Positions 15,709-25,082 of a DNA stretch of 58,590 nt are shown here, piece after piece. The notes beneath the pieces were generated by a model. The model did not search any database. It saw nothing but the letters and a program-made list of their open reading frames with translations, and was not told the origin of the DNA. The position numbers and the translations under genes were made by a program. Origin of the DNA: Myxococcales bacterium FL481 (GTDB taxonomy: Bacteria; Myxococcota_A; Polyangia; Nannocystales; Nannocystaceae); assembly GCA_006508105.1 (NCBI GenBank), contig QKPP01000213.1, positions 1 through 58,590 on the forward strand, given 5' to 3'. Every line of letters starts with the position of its first letter. The stretch's first letter is position 1.

Positions 15709-18700
15709 ATGCAGCATTCCACCGACAATGGGCTTTGGGCGCGGTGCAGCGCCGTCACGATTTCGCGACGGTTCGTGGTGTTCCTGTTGGCGGGGATTTT
15801 GGCTGCGTTTGGTCTGGCCTCAGCACCCTTCGCTTGGTCGATTCCGGGGTTTCCGCGCAGCCCCGTACCCGTCGACGCGATTCCTGATGTGGGTGAAAAT
15901 CAACAGATCGTGTTCACCGCGTGGCCGGGCCGGTCGCCGCGAGACGTCGAGGACCAAGTCACCTACCCGTTGACCACGCTGTTGTTGGGGATGCCCGGGG
16001 TCAAGAGTGTTCGCAGCACTTCGGCCTTCGGCTTCTCCAGTGTCTATGTCATTTTCGAGGACAATATCGAGTTCTACTGGTCTCGATCCCGCATCGTGGA
16101 GAAGCTAGCCGCGTTGCGGGCGGGGGAGCTGCCCCCCGGCGTCACGCCCACCCTGGGACCCGACGCGACAGCGCTGGGGCAGGTGTTTTGGTATACGCTG
16201 GAAGGCCAAGACGAGTCTGGGCGCACCGTGGGCGGTTGGGATCAACATGAGTTGCGTGCGATCCAGGATTGGACGGTGCGCTTCGCTTTGCAGGCCGTCC
16301 CCGGCGTCGCCGAAGTCGCCTCGATAGGCGGGTTCGTCAGCGAGTTTCAAGTCGATGTCGATCCGGACCTACTGCGCGACCACGACATGACACTCGACGC
16401 AGTGGCCAATGCCGTGCGAGATTCGAATGTAGATATTGGCGCGCGCACCATTGAGATCAACCGTGTCGAGTATGTCGTCCGCAGCATCGGCACGTTGGAG
16501 CACGTACGGGAGCTCGAGGACGTGGTCGTCGCGACCCGGCGGGGCGTGGTGACCCGGGTCCGCGACGTGGCTCACGTCACGTTGGGCCCCGCGGCTCGGC
16601 GCGGTGCCCTAGATGATGCGGGGGCGCCGGCGGTGGGAGGCGTGGTGGTGGCGCGCTTCGGCGGGAACCCCATGGAGATCATCGAGACCGTCAAAGCTCG
16701 CATCGCCGAGATCGAGCCGGGCCTGCCCAGCCGACGGTTGGCGGACGGCACCCTGAGTCGGGTGCGCATCGTGCCGTTTTACGACCGAAGCCAGCTGATC
16801 GAGCGCACCTTGGAGACGTTGTGGACGGCGCTGCGACAACAGCTGCTGGTCACCGCCATCGTGGTCATCGCATTACTCCGCAGTCTGCGTGGAGCCGGTT
16901 TGGTGGTGGCTCTCGTGCCGCTCGGAGTCCTGACCACATTCGTTGTGATGCGCGTCGCCGGGGTCGACGCGAATCTCATGGCACTGTCCGGGATCGCCAT
17001 CGCCATCGGGGTGATGGTGGATGTGGGCATCGTGGTGGTGGAAAACACCGTGCGGCGCTGGGACGAGGCACCCGCGGGCGCCTCGCGGGCGCAGGTGGTC
17101 GCAGGGGCAGCGGGGGAGGTCGCGCCCGCGATCGCCACGGCCGTGCTGACCACGGTGTTGAGCTTTTTGCCAGTGTTCGGGCTCGGGGAGGCCGAGGCTC
17201 GCCTATTCGGGCCGCTGGTGTACACGAAGACGTTTGCGATGGTCATCGCGCTGGGACTGGGGGTGATCTTGCTGCCACCACTCGCGTACGTCGTACTTCG
17301 GCGGCGAACGTCGGCCGTCGCCGACGGCGGCGAAGGCTCGCTCGGGCGACCCTTCGGCGCCTGGATCCGGCCGGCTCTGGTGGCCGGCTTGCTGGTGGGT
17401 CTGGCGGCCGATTGGCAGCCGTTGGGGGTCGAGCATGGCACGTTCGCCAATTTGATGTGGGTCAGCGCGATGTGCTTGATGCTGATCGCAGCGTTCGCCG
17501 GCTTCCGGCGCGGCTATCCGGCGCTGCTGCGGTGGTGTCTCACTCACAAAGGGTGGTTCGCGGTCGCGCCGTTGGCCATGGTGGCGGTCGGCGGGTCCGC
17601 GTGGCTCGGGGCGCGAACCTATACCCAATGGCTCCCCGCCGCGATGCAATCGTCGCCTGCCGTCGAACGACTCGAGGCCGCGTTTCCCGGGCTTGGACGA
17701 GAATACATGCCGGCGTTTGAGGAGGGGTCGTTCCTCTACATGCCGACGACGATGCCACACGCCTCGTTCGCGCAGGTTCTTGAGTACGTTCAAAGCACCG
17801 ATGCTGCGATTGCGGCGATACCCGAGGTGGAGCGTGTCGTTGGCAAGATCGGTCGGGTAGACAGCGCGTTGGATCCAGCTCCGATCTCGATGCTGGAAAC
17901 GATGGTCACCTACGTACCGGAGTACACCACGGATGACGAGGGGGACCCGATCCGGCAGTGGCGAGACCACATTCGATCGCCGGACGACATTTGGTCGGAG
18001 GTGCTCGACGCGGCGGCGCGGCCGGGCCTCACCAGCGCGCCGCGGCTGCGTCCGATCGCCGGACGGGTCGTGATGTTACAGACCGGCATGCGGGCGCCGA
18101 TGGGTCTGAAGGTGCAAGGGCCCACACTGGCCGCCGTGGAGCGCTTCGGGATGGCCGTCGAGGCCCAGCTGCGCCATGTTCCCGAGCTTCGGGCCGAGGC
18201 GGTCGCCGCCGAACGGCTGGTCGGCAAACCATACCTGGAGATCAGGCTCGACCGCGAAGCTCTCGGGCGGCACGGACTCACGGTCGCCCGCGTGCAGCGA
18301 ACCATCGAAACCGCGATCGGGGGTCGGGCGGTGACCTGGGCGATCGACGGTCGACAACGACACGCCGTGCGGTTGCGCTACGCTCGAGAGGAACGCGATA
18401 GCGTCGAGGCCCTGCGCCGGCTGGTGATCCACGTGGCCGACGGCCACGCCATGCCACTCGAAGACGTGGCCCGCATCGACTATGCCCACGGGCCGCAGAT
18501 GATTCGCTCGGAAGACACGTTCTTGACCTCTTACGTGCTGTTCGACGCCCAGCCGGGGGTGGCCGAGGTCGACGCGGTCGAGGCGGCCGAGGCGGCTTTG
18601 CGGCAAGCGATCGCCGACGGCGACATCGAGGTCCCCGCCGGGGTGAGCTTTCGGTTCGCCGGGACCTACGAGCAGCAGGTCCGCAGCGAAGCCCGACTGC

Positions 18701-19299
18701 GCGCGCTGATCCCCATCACGATCGGGCTGGTGCTCGTGGTGCTGCACCTGCAGTTCGGGCGATTGTGGATCACTGCGGTGATCGGAGCCGGGGTGTTGGT
18801 GGCCCAAGCGGGGGCATTCATCTTGCTGTGGTGCTACGGGCAGCCGTGGTTTCTCGACCTGGCCATTGGCGAGGTCTCGCTGCGTGAGTTGTTTCGAGTC
18901 GACACGGTGCATCTTTCGGTGGCCGTGTGGGTGGGGCTGATCGCCCTGGTCGGAGTGGCCACGGACGATGGCGTGGTCATGGCCACACTACTGCGTCGCC
19001 AGTTGAGCCGCGATCCACCCACGAGCCTGCATCAGCTCCACCAGCGGGTGATCGAAGCCGGCACGCGACGGATTCGTCCGTGTCTGATGACCACGGCTAC
19101 CACCTTGCTAGCGTTATTGCCGGTGGTGACGGCTCGCGGCAGCGGGTCCGAGATCATGTTGCCGATGGCTCTGCCGACGCTGGGGGGGATGGCCATCGCC
19201 ACGGTGACGTTGTTCGTGGTGCCGGTGTTATACGCGTGGGTGGAAGAGCGTCGGGTCCGGCCACGGACGCGGGGCGACGACTCCTCGCCGGAGGTTTGA
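15709..19299 (+). CDS. cusA: Heavy-metal efflux RND pump, Cu/Ag type
   Basis: 1,196 residues, somewhat longer than the usual 1,040-1,100. It is an inner-membrane proton-driven antiporter of the HME-RND class. The N-terminal helix (about 22-40), PVDAIPDVGENQQIVF and WPGRSPRDVEDQV are conserved class motifs. The helix-4 proton-relay segment is GIAIAIGVMVDVGIVVVEN (about 429-447); the MVD-IV-EN pattern matches CusA-like Cu/Ag pumps rather than the DFG-D of CzcA. EYMPAFEEGSFLYMP around residue 666 and the Met-rich THTMPH-like stretch after it also fit CusA. Extra hydrophobic segments lie between helices 6 and 7 (about 550-640), accounting for the length. It is the third gene of the plus-strand tripartite operon; DUF1223 follows 31 nt later. 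Confidence 0.93.
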   Translation: MQHSTDNGLWARCSAVTISRRFVVFLLAGILAAFGLASAPFAWSIPGFPRSPVPVDAIPDVGENQQIVFTAWPGRSPRDVEDQVTYPLTTLLLGMPGVKSVRSTSAFGFSSVYVIFEDNIEFYWSRSRIVEKLAALRAGELPPGVTPTLGPDATALGQVFWYTLEGQDESGRTVGGWDQHELRAIQDWTVRFALQAVPGVAEVASIGGFVSEFQVDVDPDLLRDHDMTLDAVANAVRDSNVDIGARTIEINRVEYVVRSIGTLEHVRELEDVVVATRRGVVTRVRDVAHVTLGPAARRGALDDAGAPAVGGVVVARFGGNPMEIIETVKARIAEIEPGLPSRRLADGTLSRVRIVPFYDRSQLIERTLETLWTALRQQLLVTAIVVIALLRSLRGAGLVVALVPLGVLTTFVVMRVAGVDANLMALSGIAIAIGVMVDVGIVVVENTVRRWDEAPAGASRAQVVAGAAGEVAPAIATAVLTTVLSFLPVFGLGEAEARLFGPLVYTKTFAMVIALGLGVILLPPLAYVVLRRRTSAVADGGEGSLGRPFGAWIRPALVAGLLVGLAADWQPLGVEHGTFANLMWVSAMCLMLIAAFAGFRRGYPALLRWCLTHKGWFAVAPLAMVAVGGSAWLGARTYTQWLPAAMQSSPAVERLEAAFPGLGREYMPAFEEGSFLYMPTTMPHASFAQVLEYVQSTDAAIAAIPEVERVVGKIGRVDSALDPAPISMLETMVTYVPEYTTDDEGDPIRQWRDHIRSPDDIWSEVLDAAARPGLTSAPRLRPIAGRVVMLQTGMRAPMGLKVQGPTLAAVERFGMAVEAQLRHVPELRAEAVAAERLVGKPYLEIRLDREALGRHGLTVARVQRTIETAIGGRAVTWAIDGRQRHAVRLRYAREERDSVEALRRLVIHVADGHAMPLEDVARIDYAHGPQMIRSEDTFLTSYVLFDAQPGVAEVDAVEAAEAALRQAIADGDIEVPAGVSFRFAGTYEQQVRSEARLRALIPITIGLVLVVLHLQFGRLWITAVIGAGVLVAQAGAFILLWCYGQPWFLDLAIGEVSLRELFRVDTVHLSVAVWVGLIALVGVATDDGVVMATLLRRQLSRDPPTSLHQLHQRVIEAGTRRIRPCLMTTATTLLALLPVVTARGSGSEIMLPMALPTLGGMAIATVTLFVVPVLYAWVEERRVRPRTRGDDSSPEV

Positions 19300-19330
19300 C
19301 GCGCGGCGACGCCGATTGCTACAAACGGTC

Positions 19331-20323
19331 ATGATCCCGCGATGGTTCGTCCGATTGGGCGTGGCTGCACTCGCCGCTGTGGCCACGGATTGCGCCGCTC
19401 CGACGGCCACCCCGGCGGCATCGTCCGCGCCGACGCCCGCCGCTTCAGCGTCCGTCGCCAATCCGGTCGATCCGGTCGATCCGGCTGAGCCGGCGGCGCA
19501 CGACGAAGCGGAGCAAGAGCGCCAGCTGGCCGTGGAGCTCGCTCACGAACCGGTCGGCCCGTTGGTCCCGCCCGCCGGCGAGTTCGGCGAAACGGGAGCG
19601 TTCGTCGTACTCGAGCTGTTCTCCTCGCAAGGGTGCAACCACTGCCCGCCGGCGGACCATGTGCTCAGCGACGTGGTGGTCGAAAGCATGCAGCGCAATC
19701 CGGGCGTCATTGTCGTGTCGTTTCACGTCCCGTACTTCGACGATCTCGGCTGGGCCGACCCATTTGGGCACGAGGACTACGCCGCTCGTCAGGAACGTTA
19801 CGAACAAACGCTACCCGGGGAGCCTCGTCGGTACACCCCTCAGCTGATTGTCAACGGTACCGAGCAGTTCGAAGGGAGTCGTCGTCGCCTCGTGAAAGAG
19901 GCCATCGCGCGACACCTAGCCCGCCCGGCGCCGGTTCGCGTCAACGTGACGCAGCTGGGCCCGCGGGCGCCAGGGGAGGCGTTACCCGTCCGTCTGCAAA
20001 TCGCGGGGGCGCCCGCCGATGCCGTCGTCCATGTGGCTTTGCTCGAGCGAAACCTCGCGGTGCCAGTCACGGCCGGGGAAAACCGCGGACACACATTGCG
20101 GCACGACAATGTGGTCCGAGCATTCGTCACCAAGCCCGCGGCCGCGGTCGTGGCCACGCAGCTTACAGTTCCCGCCGGGGTCGTGCTTGAGCACAGCAGC
20201 GTCGCGGCCTATGTGCAGTCGCCTGGTCCGCGGGCCGTGCTGGGCGCGACGCAGCGGCCCGTCACGGGCGCTCGGATCTCGGGCGCCTCACATTCGCCCC
20301 GGCCCGCTGCGACGCGCTGGTGA
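19331..20323 (+). CDS. DUF1223 thioredoxin-like protein, exported
   Basis: 330 residues. DUF1223 proteins have a thioredoxin-like core of unknown function, often near metal or redox genes. Here residues 91-106 read FVVLELFSSQGCNHCP, with the CxxC pair Cys102/Cys105, followed by VIVVSFHVPYFDDLGW and TPQLIVNG, the family hallmarks. The N-terminus is a signal peptide (about 1-24) with Cys21 (ATDC is a poor lipobox), then an Ala/Pro/Asp-Pro linker. ATG 19331 is chosen over TTG 19316. It lies 31 nt after the RND gene and probably belongs to that operon, where it could maintain Cys thiols of the metal system (inference). Its last 36 nt overlap the end of the convergent RND gene. Confidence 0.85.
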   Translation: MIPRWFVRLGVAALAAVATDCAAPTATPAASSAPTPAASASVANPVDPVDPAEPAAHDEAEQERQLAVELAHEPVGPLVPPAGEFGETGAFVVLELFSSQGCNHCPPADHVLSDVVVESMQRNPGVIVVSFHVPYFDDLGWADPFGHEDYAARQERYEQTLPGEPRRYTPQLIVNGTEQFEGSRRRLVKEAIARHLARPAPVRVNVTQLGPRAPGEALPVRLQIAGAPADAVVHVALLERNLAVPVTAGENRGHTLRHDNVVRAFVTKPAAAVVATQLTVPAGVVLEHSSVAAYVQSPGPRAVLGATQRPVTGARISGASHSPRPAATRW

Positions 20324-23300
20324 CCGAGGCGCCCGCGGAGCCGGCACGGCGCGGTATCGTCCAAAACGCAGCACCAACGCCGGGACCACGATCAGGTTGA
20401 GCGGCGTGGCGGTGGCAAGGCCGCAGAGGATGACCATCGCCATCGGTGCTTGGATCTCGCTGCCCGGCTCGCCGGCCGCGAACACCAAAGGCACGAGCCC
20501 ACCGGCGGTGGCCAGCGCGGTCATGAGAATGGGGATTACCCGTTCTTGCGCGCCACGCATGACCGCCGTGCGGGGATCCCTCACGCCTTCGTGCTCCCGC
20601 AAATGAGCGATGTGCGAGACCAGCATGATGCCGTTACGTGTGGCGATACCGAACAATGCGATGAACCCGATCATCGAGGCCACCGACAATATGCCATCGA
20701 AGACGACGACCCCCGCCACGCCACCGATGAGGGCCAACGGGAGGTTGAGCATGACGACCGTCGCGTCCCGCACGGATGCCAGCGCGGTGACGAGGAGGAC
20801 GAACACTCCCAACAGCACGCCGACAGAAACCAGGGCCAGTGTCTCGGTGGCTCGCTCGGCACTTTCAAACTGGCCGCCGTACTCGATGCGCACGCCAGGG
20901 GGGACCTCCACGTCGGCGAAGATGGCCCGCTGAATCTCTCCGACTAGACTGCCGATGTCGCGCCCGGCCACATTGCAGCTGACCACGGTTTTGCGTTCGG
21001 TATTCTCGCGACTGATTGTGCTCGGGCCGGCATCTCGCACGATCTCCGCCACCGCACGGAGCGGCACTTGCACGCCCGATGCGGCCAGCACCGGGAGATT
21101 CGCCAGCGCCGCGACGCTCGTCGGCGCCGGGTGGAGTTTGACCACGATGTCGTGGCTGATGTTGCCTTCAAACACGCTCGACACCGGTTGCCCGGCGAGC
21201 GCGCTGGTCAACGTGGCCGAGACCTCGCGAACAGTCAGTCCGTAGCGGGCCAACGCGGCGCGATCGAAGCGAGCGATGACGGTGGGTGCATCAGGCGGTT
21301 GTTCGACGATCTCGTCCACGACGCCGTCGATCGTGGCGATCCGCTTGCGGACCGCATTGGCCAGCTCTCGCATCTGACCGAGGTCGCGGCCGAAGATCTT
21401 GATCGCGATGTTCGCTCGGGTACCCGAGAGCATATGATCGATGCGATGCGACAGAGGCTGGCCAATGACGACCTTCGTTCCCGGCACGTGGCGCAACTGC
21501 TGCCGCACGTCAGCCAAGAACGCGTCGTAGCTGCGCTCGTGCGAGGCCGAGGCGGGCTGCAACCGTACGTCGATCTCTGCGGAGTGAACCCCCGCCGCGT
21601 GCTCGTCACTCTCGGCCCGTCCGGTACGGCGAGTTGTGGCGCCGACCTCCGGGTGCGCGAGCAAGATCTGTTCGACGGCTCGGCCGAGGGCGTCTGACTG
21701 CTCGAGCGACGTGCCGGTTGGGGCGACCACACTCAAGCTGAGGGCTCCCTCGTTGAATGTGGGCAAAAGGCTGCGTCCCAACGCCGAAACTTGGATCAGG
21801 GCCAGTCCGACGAACGCGAGGCACAGCAGCGAGCACCCTCGCCAGCGATCGATGCTGGCCATCAGGACCACCGCGTAGGCGCGTCGAACCGCACGCACGA
21901 GTCGGGGGGAACGGGTGCGACGCACGGCGTGGGCGTTCGGCAGTAGCCATACGCACAGCGCCGGCGTGACCGTCAGCGCCACGGCCAGCGAGGTCAGCAG
22001 CGCGACGATGTACGCGACGCCGAGCGGCGCCAACAGGCGACCCTCGATACCATGGAGGAAGAACACCGGCACGAACACCAATCCGATGATGAGCGTCGCG
22101 AACACGATCGAACGACGGACCTCCTGGCTTGCGGCGAACACCACACTCATCACCGATTGGCGCGCGGGGGCGGGGCGCTCGTTGTTCTCGCGAAGCCGAC
22201 GGACGACGTTTTCCACGTCGATGATCGCGTCGTCGACCAGCGCTCCGACGGCGATGGCGAGGCCGCCGAGCGTCATTGTGTTGATGTTGGCGCCAACCCA
22301 GCGCAGGCACATCACCGCGGTGAGAAGCGAGAGGGGAATCGCGACCACGCTGACGAGCGTGGCGCGCCCGCTCGCCAAAAACAGCAGCACGACGATGATG
22401 ACCAACAGTGCACCGTCGCGCAGGGCGGCGGTGACGTTGCGGATCGCTCGCTCGATGAAGTCGGCCTGACGAAAGCCCTCGCGTTCCACCACCACGTCGT
22501 CGGGGAGAGCGGGGGCAAGAGCGTCGACGACGGCGTCGATACGGCGCGTGATCTCCAAGGTGTTGGCGTCGGGCTGTTTTCGAATCCCGATGACCACCGC
22601 TGGCGCTGCGTCGAACGAGCCCTCGCCGCGCTTGACCGCCGGCGCCCACGTGACGTCCGCGACGTCACGCAACGTGATGGGATATCCCTGGGCGAGTCGT
22701 AGCGGGGTGGCGGCGAGGTCTTCGGGGGTGCGCACCCGTCCGATGCCGCGGACCACATCCTCTTGTGCCCCTTGGGGCAAAAACCCGGCGGCGGCGCTCT
22801 CGTTGGCGCTTTGCACTGCCGCGGTGACCTCCGCGAGGGTGACGTCGTGATCGCGGGCCCGGCTCCCGTCGACGGCAACTTGTAGGGTCTTTCGTTCGCC
22901 GCCGATCGACACGACTTCGGCGACGCCCGGCACCGCGAGCAGGCGCGGGCGGATGGTCGCGTCGACCAGCGTGCGTAGTTCCATCGGGTCGATCCGTGGC
23001 GAACGCACGGCGAGGAACATGATCTCCCCCATGATCGAGGTCACGGGGCCAAGCACCGGCGGATCGAGCCCGGTCGGCAGGTCGGCCGATACGAGTTGAA
23101 CCTTCTCCGCCACGGTTTGCCGGGCACGAAATAGATCCGTGCCCCAGTCGAAATCCACCCACACGATGGCGATCCCCGCGGTTGTGGCCGAGCGAACGCG
23201 GCGCACTCCAGCCGCGCCGTTGAGGGCGGCTTCGATGGGGAACGTGACCTGTCTCTCGATCTCTTCCGGCGCCATCGCTCGGGCCTCAGCAAGCACCGTG

Positions 23301-23440
23301 ACGCTCGGCGCGGTCAGGTCGGGGAACACATCCACGGGGGTGCGGCTCGCGGCTGCGGCTCCCCACGCGATCAGGCCGAGCGCCAGCGCCAATACGACGA
23401 GGCGGTGCTGCAAAGACCAGCGGAGTACGGCGTCGATCAT
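20288..23440 (-). CDS. Heavy-metal efflux RND pump, second type
   Basis: 1,050 residues, normal HME-RND length. MIDAVLRWSLQHRLVVLALA gives the first helix, VDVFPDLTAPSVTVL and MAPEEIERQVTFPIE are class motifs. The helix-4 segment is GALVDDAIIDVEN (about 396-410), with two adjacent Asp, unlike the CusA-type pump at 15.7 kb and unlike classical CzcA (DFG-D). So this is a distinct subgroup, and substrate metal is uncertain (divalent cations or Cu). ATG at 23440 is 10 nt after the adaptor stop and gives the expected N-terminus; longer starts would only add basic non-family residues. It is the last gene of the BlaI/M56-led operon. Confidence 0.92.
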   Translation of the reverse strand: MIDAVLRWSLQHRLVVLALALGLIAWGAAAASRTPVDVFPDLTAPSVTVLAEARAMAPEEIERQVTFPIEAALNGAAGVRRVRSATTAGIAIVWVDFDWGTDLFRARQTVAEKVQLVSADLPTGLDPPVLGPVTSIMGEIMFLAVRSPRIDPMELRTLVDATIRPRLLAVPGVAEVVSIGGERKTLQVAVDGSRARDHDVTLAEVTAAVQSANESAAAGFLPQGAQEDVVRGIGRVRTPEDLAATPLRLAQGYPITLRDVADVTWAPAVKRGEGSFDAAPAVVIGIRKQPDANTLEITRRIDAVVDALAPALPDDVVVEREGFRQADFIERAIRNVTAALRDGALLVIIVVLLFLASGRATLVSVVAIPLSLLTAVMCLRWVGANINTMTLGGLAIAVGALVDDAIIDVENVVRRLRENNERPAPARQSVMSVVFAASQEVRRSIVFATLIIGLVFVPVFFLHGIEGRLLAPLGVAYIVALLTSLAVALTVTPALCVWLLPNAHAVRRTRSPRLVRAVRRAYAVVLMASIDRWRGCSLLCLAFVGLALIQVSALGRSLLPTFNEGALSLSVVAPTGTSLEQSDALGRAVEQILLAHPEVGATTRRTGRAESDEHAAGVHSAEIDVRLQPASASHERSYDAFLADVRQQLRHVPGTKVVIGQPLSHRIDHMLSGTRANIAIKIFGRDLGQMRELANAVRKRIATIDGVVDEIVEQPPDAPTVIARFDRAALARYGLTVREVSATLTSALAGQPVSSVFEGNISHDIVVKLHPAPTSVAALANLPVLAASGVQVPLRAVAEIVRDAGPSTISRENTERKTVVSCNVAGRDIGSLVGEIQRAIFADVEVPPGVRIEYGGQFESAERATETLALVSVGVLLGVFVLLVTALASVRDATVVMLNLPLALIGGVAGVVVFDGILSVASMIGFIALFGIATRNGIMLVSHIAHLREHEGVRDPRTAVMRGAQERVIPILMTALATAGGLVPLVFAAGEPGSEIQAPMAMVILCGLATATPLNLIVVPALVLRFGRYRAVPAPRAPRSPARRSGPGRM

Positions 23441-23450
23441 ACGCCTGGTC

Positions 23451-25082
23451 TCAGTGCGGGTGACCATGCGCGGGCGCTTGAGTCCCGCTCGCCGCGAGTT
23501 TGAGGAGGTACGCCCCCTCGACCACGACCCGTTCTCCGGGGCTGACACCGGCTTCGATCGCGATGCGCCGGCCGTCCCGTTGACCCGTTCGCACCGCGCG
23601 ACGCTCGAAGCTCTCGCCGCCGGTTTGGACGAACACGATCGGCATCGCGTCTTCCACGATCACCGCCGCCGCCGGGACCGAAGGGCCCGGGGCCGCGGCC
23701 TGGGTGACCAGGTGGGCCCGCACCCGCGTACCGACGCGCAGTCGGCCGGCGGGGTTGGGCACGGCGAACAACATCGTGATCGTCCGGGTGATGGGATCGA
23801 CGGGTCCCCCATCTGTCACGATCGATTGCGGCCCCAGCTCGATCGGGTCGGTCTCACCGGGCACCGTCATCCACACGCCAGACACCTCGGGGATCCGGGC
23901 TTGATCGACTTCGGGCACCTGCGCCGCCAGCCACAGCGTGCTCGCGTCGACGATGCGAAACAGCGGCGCTCCGCCCTCGACGAGCGCGCCGGGGACGGCT
24001 CCCACCTCCAGCACGGTCCCCGTCAACGGTGTCTGCACCTCGACGCTTGCCCCACGTTTTCCGGGAGCTGTCCGCTGCACCCGACGATACTGAGCCGCGC
24101 GCCGCCGGGCCGCGGCAAGCTGGGCCTCGGCGGTGGCGTGCGCGTGCCGGGCTTGAACCACGCGGCGCTTGGCGACCGCCCCGTCGGCGAGGAGCCCCTC
24201 GAGCCGCGTCCGTTCTTGCGCGGCCTGTTGGAGGTCCAGATGGGCTGCTGTGACGGCAAGGTCGAGCGTGGGCACGTCGACTTCGCCCCCGAGTCGTGGG
24301 AGGAACCGGGCGAGGACGTCGCCCGCGTGAACCGTGGCGCCAACCACGGGAAGGGGATCGACCGCCGCGATCAACCGCCCGGTGGCAGGGGCGGGGATGG
24401 TGACTTCTCCGTCGGCGCGGGCCACCAGGTGCGCGAACACTGGGAACGATGGGCGCAATGCGTCGACCGTGACCTCGGCGGTAGAAAACGGGGTGTTCCA
24501 CTGCTGCTCTTTGAGGAAGCGGATCCCGTCGTCTTCAACCGGCGCAGGTGTCACGAGTTTATCGACATGACTCGCTACGGCGTGCTGGCCCAGCGCGTGG
24601 GACCAACGACCTTGGTCGGTTTCGAGCACCACGGCCACGTCACGGGTCACCGCATGGGCTGGGCGAACGACGGGCCGAAAGATTCCGGCCGTCGGACTGA
24701 GACCAGCGCCGAAGTGCTCGGGCTCGGCCCCGCCCCCGGACAACACGACCTCGACACGTCCCGTTGCGACCGCGGAGAAATCCTCCAGGCGGGTAAGGTG
24801 CGCGGCGAAGCCCGACGCTTGATGGAGCACCAGGGCGGGGAACTCGACGAACAGCTCGGTCTGATCGGTCCAAACGGTGATGGCGATCGGCTCGACGTCG
24901 TCGTGGTGTCCGGGCGTGTCGGGCTGGGATGCGTGGGGATGGTCCCCGTGGGCGGGCTCGCTTGCGTGATGGTCATGGTCGCCGAACGGTGAGGACGGAT
25001 GGCCCCCCGAGCACGCGATGCCACTGGTCAGCCAGATCGTCAGCCGCCATGCGTTCACCATCCGCCGGGAAGCGAGCGTCAT
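23451..25082 (-). CDS. Periplasmic adaptor subunit with His-rich N-terminal segment
   Basis: 543 residues, long for a CzcB/CusB-like adaptor. A signal peptide ends in SGIAC (Cys24, probable lipid anchor). Residues 30-62 contain about ten His in HDHHASEPAHGDHPH and PGHHDD, and the C-terminus ends HGHPH; both can bind divalent metals. A beta-rich domain of about 150 residues precedes the lipoyl half (VTIPAPATGRLIAAVDPLPVVGATVHAGD), the helical hairpin (Ala/Arg/Gln-rich, about 275-325), the second lipoyl half (VQTPLTGTVLEVGAVPGALV) and the C-terminal domain. The ATG overlaps the TolC stop as ATGA. It connects the TolC duct and the RND pump, and the His-rich part may collect metal in the periplasm. 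Confidence 0.9.
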   Translation of the reverse strand: MTLASRRMVNAWRLTIWLTSGIACSGGHPSSPFGDHDHHASEPAHGDHPHASQPDTPGHHDDVEPIAITVWTDQTELFVEFPALVLHQASGFAAHLTRLEDFSAVATGRVEVVLSGGGAEPEHFGAGLSPTAGIFRPVVRPAHAVTRDVAVVLETDQGRWSHALGQHAVASHVDKLVTPAPVEDDGIRFLKEQQWNTPFSTAEVTVDALRPSFPVFAHLVARADGEVTIPAPATGRLIAAVDPLPVVGATVHAGDVLARFLPRLGGEVDVPTLDLAVTAAHLDLQQAAQERTRLEGLLADGAVAKRRVVQARHAHATAEAQLAAARRRAAQYRRVQRTAPGKRGASVEVQTPLTGTVLEVGAVPGALVEGGAPLFRIVDASTLWLAAQVPEVDQARIPEVSGVWMTVPGETDPIELGPQSIVTDGGPVDPITRTITMLFAVPNPAGRLRVGTRVRAHLVTQAAAPGPSVPAAAVIVEDAMPIVFVQTGGESFERRAVRTGQRDGRRIAIEAGVSPGERVVVEGAYLLKLAASGTQAPAHGHPH

